A stretch of DNA of 64,000 nt, taken from contig NC_092809.1 of the NCBI RefSeq assembly GCF_040954645.1, forward strand, positions 83,476,389-83,540,388. Reading direction: 5' to 3'. The position numbers and the translations under genes were made by a program. The notes beneath the pieces are model-generated. The model was not told where the DNA came from and searched no databases. It saw only the letters and a list, made by a program, of their open reading frames with translations. The stretch comes from Diabrotica undecimpunctata. Taxonomy: Eukaryota > Arthropoda > Insecta > Coleoptera > Chrysomelidae. Below, in pieces: positions 40,248 to 51,197 of this stretch (within the stretch, counting starts at the first letter, position 1; every line of letters starts with the position of its first letter).

Positions 40248-43200
40248 TTATATTTTGTTGAGCAGTTGACTTTTCTCGAGGAATTTGATAACCTTGTTGA
40301 TTTGGTCTGTGCTGTTTAGGACCTCTTTGAAGTTAGTACTGATTTCGAGCTGTTGGCTTATTTTGGCATAAAAAGGGCATTCGATAAGTATATGCCTGAT
40401 TCGGAGAGTCGTATTGCAGTGCTGACATTTTGGTTGCGGAGATGATGTCATCAAGTAGCCATGAGTTAGACGGGTATGTCCTATAAGCAATCTCCGTATG
40501 ATTGCCATATTTTTTCGAGATAAACTGGGATAGGTAAGAAGGTTCACTGAGGGTTTAATTTCATGCAGCGCTGAAGTAACATTATTCCAGTGAATCTGCC
40601 AGGTGGATAGATTTAGCTTCTTCAGTCTGGCTTTGAGATCGTTGCAAATTTGTATATTCATAATGGTGTCCGTGGATGATGCGGCTTTTTTGGCAAGGCA
40701 ATCAGCTTTTTTGTTACCACTAATACCAACATGGGATGGTACCCATATCAGAGTGATAGTTTAATGGAGTATTAATGGAGTGTATAGAGGAAAGTGAATC
40801 AGAGCATATGGCTATGTGTGTATTTGGATATTGTTGGGCATATTTGAAAGCATGTGAGATAGCTAGTAGTTCACCAGTGTGGATGTTACACCAAGGAGAA
40901 ATTTTAGATAGATTGATAGGCTGTTGTACAGTGGTTACAGAATATCCAACACCACTTTCAGTCTTTGACGCGTCAGTGTAAAGAACTATGTTATATTTAT
41001 TTTTGTTTATAAGTTCTAGAAAGAGAATTCTTAATGTACTTATACTGGTATTTTCTTTGTTAAACTTGGTGAGGGAAATATCATGATGTGGAAGTATGTT
41101 GGTCCAATAGGAATTATTGGAAAAAGGTAGAGTTCTGGTTTCAGACAAATTTATATCTTTTAGTAACGGTTGTAGAAGACCAGGAATAGGATTTATAATT
41201 AAGTTACATGAAGGGTTGTTATGGGGATGGTGTGATGATGTAATTAAATTATATACTGGATTGGACGGATTGGAAGAAATTGCAGCAGCATAGGAGAGAA
41301 GAAGATTTTCTCGCCTAAGCCACAGAGGAGGTTCATGAGCTTCACAGTAAAGACTTTCTGCCGGACTAGAACGGAATGCTCCAAGACACAGACGAATAGC
41401 TGTGTTGTGTACTGTATTTAGTGAATTTAAGATTGATTTAGTACCAGACATATAGACAAAACATCCATAGTCTAGCTTGGAGCGGATAAGTGATCTGTAA
41501 ACTTTCAGTAACGTGGTTTCTTCCGCGCCCCAATGATAATGTGAGAGTGTTTTAATTATATTTAACCTTTTTAGGCAAACTCTTTTAAGTTGCTGTATAT
41601 GTTGTTTCCAGGTTAATCTTGAATCAAATATCAGCCCTAATATTTTGCAATTATCAACAACCGGTAATTTGAAGTTGTTGATAATGATTTCAGGATCAAA
41701 AGAACTCATTCTTCTGCTAAATTTAATTACTTTGGATTTAGAGTGGGAGAGGGTAAGTCCTAGAGATGCTACTTTGTTTTGTAGGTCATTTACTCCCAAT
41801 TGTAGAATTTTACTAGTAGTTGCGTTGGATTTACCATGACAGTACATTATTAGGTCATCGGCATATAATACTCATTTGATTGGTGGAGCTATATTTTCAC
41901 TTAACTTGCTAATCGAAAGAATGAATAAGGATGTGCTTAAAACTGAACCTTGAGGAACTCCATCATGTTGGATGTGTGGAGAAGAAAGAAAGTTATATGC
42001 AGAAACCCTGAACGATCTAGATGTTAGGAAGTTTTTGATAAATGCGTATATGTTGCCAGTAAGGTTACATTCAAAAAGTTTGTCAAGAATTGCATTTCTA
42101 GAAATGGTATCAAATGCGCCTTCTATATCAAAGATAGTTGCTATCAAATCTTGCTTGCAATTTATTGCGTTTGAGATATGGGTTTGGAGTATTACTAGAT
42201 TATCTCTTGTGGAGCGCTGTCTTTGGTAGCTAGATTGTTCCTTTGGAATAATCTTGTGTTTTTCAAAATACCATAAAAGACGTTTGTTGATCATTTTTTC
42301 CATTAGCTTACACATAGTGCATGTGAGAGAGATGGGCCTGTAAGATTGTGGAAAGATAGTTGGCTTATTTGGCTTGAGTATTGGTATAACAATAGATTTG
42401 CTCCACTGAGATGGAAATTTATGGGAACTCCAGATTATATTGTATAAATTAAGGAGGTTATTAAGACCATAATTAGACAAGTGCTTTAGGAATGCATAAG
42501 GAATATCATCGGGCCCAGCTGCAGTGTTTCTACTATTAGCTAAGGCAGATATTAGCTCATGGATAGTGAAAGGAAAATTAAGGGATCTACTATATTCAGA
42601 TGATATCAGACGATTTCTGTGTGAATATAAGTCATGATGAGATAAAGTAATATTATTGGTTTTATTCCTGAACTTTTCTTCGAAATGTTTGGCAAAAGCG
42701 TTAGGAATAAGTTCATGTGAAGTGATCTCTATACCATTTGAAATTGAACGAGTAATTTTATTATTAGTTTTGAGACCTTGAATTTGTCGTATTTTTTTCC
42801 AAAGTTGGCTAGGATTGGAGTTTTCATTGATAGATGATACGTAATCTTACCAGGATGATTTTTTACTTTTTTTAACTACGCGTTTGGCTTTGGCTTTGAA
42901 CTTTTTGTAATTTATTAGATTTTCAAGGCATCTATTTTTTTGGTACTTATTTAAAGCTTTTTTGGATAGACGAATCGCCTCTTCACAAGAAGAGTTCCAC
43001 CAAGGAACTGCTTTATGATTTGGAGAGAATGATGTTTTGTCAATGTGAGTCTTAGCAGCTGAAAGAATAGTGTCTGTTATTGACGTTAAAAAATAGTCTA
43101 CATCATTGATTATTAGATGATCATGAGCGAGCAGGAGAGTGTCAACAGCTTTTGAATACTCTGGCCAGTTAGCTTTATTTAGGCGCCAATAGCTTTTGGC

Positions 43201-43860
43201 AGAGGCAGTCCCGTTACGATTGTTGGATATTATTATCGGATAATGATTGCTATCAAAGAGATCGTCAGCTGTTTGCCAGGTTAAAAAAGGTGCAGAATTA
43301 GGGTCACTAATACTAAGATCTATAGCAGAGAACGATCCAGAGGAAATATTAAAATGAGTATTAGATCCTGTGTTAAAAAGACATGAGTTTTTGCAGTTAA
43401 TAATATTTTCAACTACTTTTCCCCGTCCAAATGTTGATTGAGAACCCCACATACTGTTATGTGCATTGAAGTCGCCTGTGAGTATAAACGGCTGTGGAAG
43501 TTGGAATATAAGGTCTAGGAGCTCTTCTTCTTTTAGAGAATGGTTTGGGGGAATATATATGGAACAGATGGTAAGTTTATTTGGGCAATATGTAGTTATG
43601 GCAATTGCCTCAAGATTTGTTATTAATGGTAGCATTGTTGAGAAGATTTCGCTAGACGCAAATATTGATGCACCTCCACTAGCTCTGAAGCAGTTCGTCC
43701 TAATGAAGTGGTATCCTTCAAAGGATTTAAGAAGAGGAATATTAGTTGTATTAAAATTAGTTTTTTTGGAGACAAAGAAAATCTGGATGGTAAATTGATA
43801 TAAGATATTGAATGTGTTCAAGGCGCGGATAGTATTCGTCGCAGTTCCATTGTAAAATAG
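40248..43860 (-). pseudogene. LINE ORF2: endonuclease, reverse transcriptase, RNase H
   Basis: Read from right to left. Endonuclease (EEP): LQWNC near 43850, FILTGDFNAHNSMWG, SAIDLSIS and FDSNHYPIII, with the D, N and H sites seen. RT: AAGPDDIPYAFLKHL (about 42520), IVIPILKPNKP, SYRPISLT, TIFDIEGAFDTI (motif A), DGVPQGSVLS (motif B), and LYADDLIMYC (motif C, about 41870-41840). RNase H: IVLYTDASKTESGVGY, HTGELLAISHA and AICSDSLSSI. A CCHC-like end (CQHCNTTLRIRHILIEC) is at about 40400. Phase changes occur near 43825, 42846, 42480, 41860 and 40720-40660. It copies its RNA into nicked target DNA in intact relatives. Confidence 0.88.
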
Positions 43861-44589
43861 TGAAATTAAAAACTTATTTAGTTAGTAGAAAAAATATACC
43901 TTGTACTAATAACGTAATTTTAGAAAAAATCCATATCATTGCAGTTAGAGGCACATGAATTATTGGACGTAAGGCTGGTATGTTCGTCAGCTTCTATAGG
44001 ATTTAATGTGCGTTTTAGCTTTTTTGTTATTCTTGTAATGCGATTTTTAAGTGATCTATCGGATACAGTTTGGTATATTTGTGTAAGATCTTCGAGGAGA
44101 GAATGAATGTTCGTGGTGAAATTATAAGCTTCTTTGAGAGGATCACTACTCCCAAAGGAATTTTCTAGGAAGGCAATAATTTGTAATGCTGATAAAGAAA
44201 ATTTTTCTGGATTAGCACAAATTAATTTTTCAATACTTGTATGGGCAGATGGATTAATTTTACCAATTTCTTTGTCATCAGTTTTTGTTTTCTTTTTAGG
44301 AGCTGATTTAGGAGTTGCGAAGGTTGTTGTGTTTGGTGTGTTATTAGAGTTTAAGTTTGGTGGGCTAGCGGTAACCAGTAAAGCAGGTGATTCAAGACTT
44401 GTGTCAGTGGAATGAGTTCTTTTTATGCCAGAGTTAGAAAGGACAGATAATGGTGTTATAGACTGTTCATTTGGGTTTGTTATGTCAGTAGGTAGGTTAT
44501 TTGAATATATTTATTTTTTTGAGGAGGGTAAAATAGGAGATATACTAGAAGGAGGATCAATTGGCATTTGGCTAGAAGTTGTATTTGGA

Positions 44590-45257
44590 GAGGGATTGCT
44601 AGATATTTCTTGAGGGTTAGGGCAGGAGTCTGCAGTGTGTCCAGATTGCTTACATAAAAAGCATTCTAGTTTGTCCGCAGTAATAAAGATCCTATAATTT
44701 GTATTTTCATATTAAATTACAATTGAAGTATTTAACTCAAAGTATTCTTTATCTGGTATCACAAAGACTGAGCGTCGAAAACTGAAGATGTGAGCATATT
44801 CGTCTTCCGGTGAACTACAACGGATAAGCGAGATAGGGGAAGCAAGTTGTAATCCAAGTTCATTTTTAAGTGCTTGCTCTATGAGTGTATTCGGGATCGA
44901 AGGGCACACGTTAGAAAGTAGTAGCCTCTTTGCAGGTGTGATAAGTCTGCGAATAGATATTATTTGATTTCTAACAGAAATAGTCGGATTATTTTTTAGA
45001 AGATTATCTACTACGGTTACGGAAGAAAGATAGATGCATATACGCTGGTTAGAAATACGTGAAGCAAAGGTTATTTCTTTAGGGGTAACGATTTCGCCGA
45101 TTGCCTCTATGTAATCAAAAAGCACTACATCTGGGATAGCGTTCATAACAATGGCTTGAGTTCTACTGGGACATGATGTTGCTGTTATAGATTTTTTCTG
45201 TGTGATTTTGGCAACTGCAGCGAAGCTAGGTTGAGCTGTTTGTGATGATGATGCCAT
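44590..45257 (-). pseudogene. LINE ORF1 (nucleic-acid binding, zinc knuckle)
   Basis: ATG 45257, MASSSQTAQPSFAAVAK. Then an RRM-like domain (AIVMNAIPDVVLFDYIEAIG ... RICIYLSSVTVVDNLL). The frame stops at 44712. In the neighbouring reading a CCHC knuckle follows (CFLCKQSGHTADSC, about 44665-44620), then a Pro/Ser-rich stretch. Further remains of the C-terminal part run to about 43990. This domain order is usual for I-type ORF1 proteins that coat the LINE RNA. Confidence 0.75.
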
Positions 45258-45455
45258 AATTTAATTTTAATATTTTGGTTGCCAAAATATTAAGTATGGC
45301 CAGAAACGACTGGCCTAATTTTATTTGTCGAAAGTATTTAAGTGATATCGACTTACCAATATTTACTTGATAAACAATCACATTAAACTAACAAGTTTTT
45401 ATTAAAAATACTATTAGTAGAAGCCTGATGTTCACTCGTTGGCTTCTGAAATAGG

Positions 45456-47408
45456 AATGACCTAAAAATTATAATCAACAGATTAGACAAAGTTGGACTA
45501 AAAATAAATCAAGAAAAATGTACATTTTTTCAAAAAGAAGTAATATATCTAGGTTATAAACTTAACACTAAGGGAATCGAAATGGATCCAGAACGGACAC
45601 AGGTCATTCAGGAATATAAAACACCACACAATTTAAGAACTTTAAGAGGATTTATTGGAATACTTAACTATTTTAAAAGGATGATACCAGATCTAAGTAT
45701 AAAAGAAATTCCATTACTTGAACTGCTGAGGAAAGGTGTAAAATGGAGATGGGATCAGAGAAGAGAACTAGCATTCCAAGAAATCAAAAACATTTTTCTG
45801 TCAAATTTAAAAATATACCATCCTGACTACACAAAACCATTCATATTAAGAACAGATGCATCCATAGAGAGATTGTCAGGGGTATTATTACAAATACATG
45901 ATGGGGTCGAATACCCAATACAATTCATTTCAAGAATTACAAAGCCACATGAAAAGGGTTACTCAGTTTCAGAATTAGAACTAGCAAGTATCATACACTG
46001 TGTCACAAAATTAAGATTTTATTTGTTGGGTAATGAATTTACTCTAGAAACAGATCACTAAGCTTTAACATCTATATTAAATAACAAATATGGAAACAGT
46101 AGAATACATCGGTGGAGTCTAATACTTAGTGAATACTGCTTTGAAATCAAATACATTTCTGGAAAACCCAACATAGTGCCAGATGATTTATCAAGGTTAG
46201 AAAATACATTACAAAAAGGGCAGCGAACAATAAAAATTGGATTAAATCAGTTAGTAGAAAGCACTGGATTATATTCTAAAGAAGAACTTATAAGAGATCA
46301 GATCAATTTAACTGAAAAAAAAGTCCTTAAAAAAGATGGAGTTTATTATAAAATAATAAATGGCATAGAAGTATATGTAATAACTAAAACTTTGGCAAGG
46401 AAAATATTGAAAAACTTACATAACAATTATATGCATATTGGTTCAAGAAAGCTATGGATGCTATTTAGGGACAATTATTTTGCAAAGAATGACATAAGTA
46501 TAGCAAAAGAAAATACTACCCAATGCACAATATGTCAAATAAACAAAGAAAAGAATTTCAAAAACCAGAACATATATAGATCTAATGTTGTATATGAAAA
46601 AGTAAATACAGCGTCCAAGGATTTTATCTCAAATTTAGTTCCAAGTCCAACAGGAAAAAAGCATATACTAGTGATAGTTGATTTATATACAAAATTTATT
46701 AAACTATATCCCTGCTCAAGAACAAATGTTAAAACATTGAAATTATATATTAATCAATTTTTCGAAGAAATAGGACCATTTAGAAATTGCATAATAGATA
46801 ATGCTACATATTTTAACAACCAAAAATGTCGGGCATTTTGTGAGAAAAAGGGAATCAACATTCATTTTACAAGTATCAGACATCCTCAGGCAAATCCTGC
46901 AGAAAGATATATTAAAGAAGTTATAAAATATTTAAGAATAGTATGCCAGAATCAACATGAAACGTGGCAGCAACATATACCACAAGTAGAATATTTTTTA
47001 AATAATACACATAATTTAAATACAGAGGAAGTACCAGAATATTTAATGTTTGGCCATATAGGAAACAGAAAATGGATTAGTGAATATAATCAGGATATGT
47101 TAGAACAAGTAATGCAGAAAGTGAATAACCGAATTAGAAGGAAAGCTGAAAAATATATCAGAGGACAAAATCAAAAAATAAAAAAACCAATCACATTTCA
47201 AAAATTAGAGCAAGTGTTAATTCGTTCACTTAGAAAAAGTAATGCTGGAGAAAACCGTCGTAAGAAATTACAACCAATGTTTGAAGGTCCATACAGAATT
47301 GAAAATCAGAATGGACTAAATAGTTATGTGTTAATAGATGCAGATAATAGACCTAGAGGAATTTTTCATATCAATGACATTTTTAAATATTATGAAGAGA
47401 TTGAATAA
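45456..47408 (+). pseudogene. pol: gypsy-3 copy A: RT C-terminus, RNase H and integrase, one stop
   Basis: Starts after the LINE with NRLDKVGLKINQEKCTFF and YLGYKLNTKGIEMD (RT thumb side; the YxDD palm is absent). RNase H: LRTDASIERLSGVLL and ETDH. A TAA at 46059-46061 follows that His; the same phase stays open to 47408. Integrase: zinc finger (HNNYMHIGSRKLW ... CTICQINK), VIVDLYTKF, IIDNATYFN and NPAERYIKE (D, D, E), then a C-terminal part with MFEGPYRIEN and FHINDIF. Without the RT palm the copy cannot move by itself. Confidence 0.9.
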
Positions 47409-48279
47409 TGTTTTCTATACCTTTAACACTAATATAAAAACACTAACAGTTCACTGATATATCCATTTTATTCAATAGACTTGATTTGTTAAATAGATGG
47501 TAGATTTCATTGTTGTGAATCAACTTGACATCATATGTGTCGATTTTATCCATATGGAAATTGTTGGTATCCTAAAAATCATAATTTGGGGTTAGATACA
47601 GAATTGATTGTATAATTGTCTTTCTAAAAATAATATGAAAAGTGAAAAACTTACCATTTATATTGATGAAAGTTATTTTGAACGGAAAGATGGAAAATGA
47701 ATTGAAGCAATTCCTAGATTTTGTCTATAAATAAACATAACACAATATAGACACTTAGATTATCTTTATTCATTATAAAATCGTGGCCTCAATACTACAA
47801 CTAGGTAACTCAAATATAACACTTCTAAGAAAAACGCATTTAAAGATTTTTGCAAAGTGTGAATTTCTTTCTAGCCTAAAATTGACAAAATATTAAAGCC
47901 ATATTCCGTTTTTAACATTCTTACCTTCTTTACCGACCATCTATGAGGTTTAATAATGTATATATTTTCCAAGATTAGGAATATCAGGAGAAAAGTTGGA
48001 AAAGTCCCAGTTATCTAGTTGTTGCATATACCAAAAAACCCAGTTATGTACTTGTTGCAATATATATTTTCTTGTATTGGACCTAGCTTTTGTTAAAAAA
48101 AGAACTACTAGAAGTTATTTTTTTATTTCTTAAGTTAAAATTATACACTGTTACTCATAAAAAATAAAAATTAGGTAGGTACCTACTAACATTTAAAAAA
48201 ATATTTACAAAAAACTACTATATGAATATTGATATGAAACAATTTGTAATTTCTGAAGAGGCACAAATAGATAAGTTCT
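47409..48279. other. Unassigned AT-rich region
   Basis: The first part (47409 to about 47780) follows gypsy-3 copy A pol and may hold its 3' leader, but I see no LTR. From about 47790 the sequence belongs to the second DUF7869-type transposon: CCTCAATACTACAACTAGG at about 47797 is mirrored near 49735. Motifs like GTTATCTAGTTGTTGCAT (48009) and GTTATGTACTTGTTGCA (48042) are its subterminal repeats. No gene seen. Confidence 0.5.
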
Positions 48280-49740
48280 TTAAGAGTCACCTTCGTAGTC
48301 TCGACCGTCATCTATTTCACTTGAATCGTCTTTATTCTCGTATGGCACACTGGTGTAAAATGACCTGTAGGAATCTCCCAAAGCAGGTGGTTTCACAGAA
48401 AATAGTGATATCAGATCTTTATATTTTTGTATAGATATTGGAATCAGTTGTTGGTACAAAGGTTGTAAAGGCGATTGAATTGAAGTGCGGGTCCGTTTGA
48501 TTAAACTTAAGTGTCTAAATCCTTCATCAGAAAATGATTCTTTGAACACCATAATAAATGGCTGTGACTTCCTAAATCTTAGCCAGCACATCTTTTGCCA
48601 AAGAACAGCGTTTCCATTTTCATCCTTTTTCCGAATAGTCAAGTTATCCCTTACAAATTTTTTGAAATCTTTAATGTCCGATTGATCCAAATCATGAACA
48701 AGATAAAGATTGTCTCCCTTTCTTCTGGCTCCCCGAGCAATTTGATTCCAATCTTCAAGCCACAAAGCTTTCCCCACACACGTTTGAATTCTGTGTTTAT
48801 TGCAGAGTGAATGGAATCACATTCCATCTCACTGTGCCCAGAAACCAAGGACTTCATATTAATGACTTCCAGGTTATTTAAATCATTTACTGCCTTCATT
48901 AACATTGCTGCAGTAAACTGATTCAAGTTTTGGCCTCCACATCTGTAACTAAAGAAGGTGACACAGGTTGTTGCTTCTGAAAGTGGTCTAAGATAAAGAT
49001 AAATTGCACTGGCTATTTCACAACTTCCTCGGGATCCTTGAGTCTCATTCCAAATAAAACAATCTCCTTGCTTACTGACAACATTGTAAATAGTGAAGTT
49101 GTAGTTGTCAAGCCTACGTTTATAGAAGAGTGCATTATTTGTTGGATCAGAGGGTACTAATAAAACTTGCTGGAGATCAAAATTGGCACATATGTGTGAT
49201 CCATCAGAAAATTCAGCATCAATTCAATCTTTAATTTTTCGGTTCTAGCTTGATCCTTAAGAAAGAGATGAGCTTCATAATCTATTGTGAGCAAAGATTT
49301 CTCATCAGTGGTTGCACTAATATAATGAGAACAAACACGACACTGATCTTTTTTAGGATGATGGAAACTTAGATTGAAATTTTCATTAAAAATTTTTCTA
49401 TACATGGCCAAAATACCTTTTTCTTCATATCTTGAATCACACAATTCACAATAAAGTCTACGTGCTACAACTAGGTAAGTGTAGTTGTATAGTTGTGTGA
49501 CTAACAGCTTAGTCATTAAATGTGCAACAAGTAGATAACTTAAGATATCGAGTTGTAATATTAAACAAAGGATGATTTATAAAGTTATCTACTTTTGAAA
49601 GTTAGTTATATGACTCATATGGTTCGTTTTGAATTGTCTAGTTATAGCATAACATGAAGATGATATATTTACATCTATTGGTAAACTTATCTCAAAAATG
49701 AAAATTATCAACTTTGTAGTATTGAGGTGACGAAATGTAA
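47790..49740 (-). mobile_element. Second DUF7869-type DNA transposon (decayed)
   Basis: CCTCAATACTACAA at about 47797 is inverted at 49718-49731, giving probable terminal repeats. Subterminal copies of a TGCAACAAGTAGATAACT-like motif occur on both sides (48010, 48042; 49463, 49520, 49578). A broken transposase lies between on the minus strand. The exact ends and target duplication are not certain. It is a different family from the element at 3892-8285, with other terminal sequences and a diverged transposase. Confidence 0.6.
48280..49516 (-). pseudogene. DUF7869-type transposase (second family), broken
   Basis: Minus strand. First piece (49516-49157): CELCDSRYEEKG and FNLSFHHPKKDQCRVCSHY, the Cys-rich knuckle. 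Middle (about 49185-48950, another phase): FDLQQVLLVPSD, IWNETQGSRGSCEIASAIY, then FFSYRCGGQN where the second catalytic Asp appears to be Tyr. Next VSGHSEMECDSIHSAI (48850-48800), which parallels GHTFMSADHFHHQVE of the other family, and a C-terminus to 48280 (FYTSVPYENKDDSSE). At least two phase changes. Assignment by motif order; the superfamily is inference. Confidence 0.72.
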
Positions 49741-49976
49741 ACACACAACACACAAACTTCCATTTGACATGACAGTTTGACATAGACAGACAAAGGGATG
49801 TATTTAATAGAACAATTTTAAAAATAAAAAAATTGAATTATTAATTTATTATATTTACTAAGGTATGTGGATAAGAAAATTAATATTTAAAAAAATAATA
49901 AGTAAATTATTTATTTTAAAATTAATTTTGGGGTATTGAAATGACATGACATAGGAGAAAGAAAGATGGTGTTTAA
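49741..49976. other. AT-rich spacer
   Basis: No gene or recognised repeat. It separates the second DUF7869-type transposon from the gypsy-3 copy B LTR-like region. Confidence 0.5.
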
Positions 49977-50639
49977 AGAAAATAATTTATAAGTTATATA
50001 CTAGATAATATTAGATATAAAAAGTATTTGGTTATTTTAATAAGTTATATACTGGAGAATTTTATAAAAATTATTTATATGAGGGCATTCTTAAGAAATT
50101 AGCATATAATAAGTGTAAAAAGTTTTATTTTAATACTTATAATATTGTAAATATATTTAAGTGAGCCATGTGCATAGGCAACCAACTATACACTTAAATG
50201 ACAGTTGAATAATAATTTGCGAATGTGAAATAGGGTTATGTGTTAGTTTAAAATGTTTAGTTTACATATAGTTACGGATTTGAAGTAGTGTAGTTTATTA
50301 AATTAGAGTGTTTAATTTACATATAAGTTTATATTCTGATCTGAAAAGCCTAAATGTCGATAAGATTCTCGATAGAAGAGTAAAGACTTCTCTAGATCAC
50401 GGAAGATGGCCTGTTTGCGAAATAGACTATTCCAGAAAATTCAGATATGTAGGAAATAGAACAAATCGAATATGATTTCTTGCCAGATGGTTCTGGAAGA
50501 TTGAAAAGGTATAAATACTCGGTGATTTGGATTCAAGATGGCCAGTCAGTTACTAAGAAAGTTAGATAGAGTTAGTAAGAAGTCAGACAGTTACAGTATA
50601 AAGTCAGTCGGTCCTATTTTCAATATAGTTCAAGATAGA

Positions 50640-50709
<70 letters not shown>

Positions 50710-51164
50710 ATACGATTAGGGTTTATAGAAAATAATTTATAAGTTATATACTACATAATATTAGATATTTGGTTGTTTTAAATAAGTTATATACTAGAGA
50801 ATTTAATAAAAATTATTTATGTGAGGGTATTTTTAAGAAATTATCATATAATAATTGTAAAAAGTTGTATTTTAATGTTGTAAATATATAATTAAGTGAG
50901 CCATGTGCATAGGCAACCAAAAATACTCTCGAAGTGACAGATAGAAATTAAGAATTATAAGGAATATAAAGTGGGGTTATAAGAATAATGTTAGTTTAAA
51001 ATGTTTAATTTATATATATTTAATGATTTAAGTGTTTATTCTGATCTGAAAAGCCTAAATGTCAACAAAATTATCAATGGAACATTAACGAATTCTCCAG
51101 AGTGCAGAGTGTGACCATTGTTTACGGTCGAACATTCTGAACAATCAAAGAAGACATAAAAAAA
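49977..51164 (+). repeat. gypsy-3 copy B 5' LTR-like region, partly duplicated
   Basis: Two direct copies of a block starting AATAATTTATAAGTTATATAC: one from about 49979 and one from about 50729, each running through GTGAGCCATGTGCATAGGCAACC. The first continues into TCTGATCTGAAAAGCC, a promoter-like part with GGTATAAATACTCGG (50509-50523), and GTCAGTCGGTCCTATTTTC. A (TA)n tract at 50642-50706 separates the copies. The second copy leads to gag. The promoter-like part recurs at 53655-53945. I take these as LTR segments with a tandem duplication; exact LTR borders are unclear. Confidence 0.65.
50509..50523 (+). promoter_or_regulatory. TATA-box promoter in gypsy-3 LTR
   Basis: GGTATAAATACTCGG, followed about 30 bases later by a GCCAGTCAGTTA cluster near the likely transcription start. 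The same sequence is in the other LTR-like copy at about 53815-53829. Typical of insect retrotransposon LTR promoters. Confidence 0.55.
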
Positions 51165-51197
51165 TTGGAAGAGAATTTAAAAGAAGTCAAAGAAGAC

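Larger units (their letters stand above)
40066..45455 (-). mobile_element. I/Jockey-like LINE with RNase H, about 5.4 kb
   Basis: Non-LTR retrotransposon on the minus strand, inserted in pol of gypsy-3 copy A. It has ORF1 with a zinc knuckle, and ORF2 with EEP endonuclease, RT (YADD) and RNase H. The 3' end is the T-run at about 40066-40073 and the 5' end is near 45455, where gypsy RT sequence resumes. RNase H together with EEP points to the I/Nimb/Loa side of the tree. Several frameshifts mark it as inactive. There is no clear target duplication; target sequence is missing instead. Confidence 0.88.

Noticed and set aside
43466..44613. Plus-strand open frames opposite the LINE
   Set aside because: They are shadows of LINE ORF1/ORF2 on the minus strand, whose endonuclease and zinc-knuckle motifs are clear.
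50538..50735. Open frames with long YIYIYI runs (also 54424-54662)
   Set aside because: Translation of (TA)n microsatellites.
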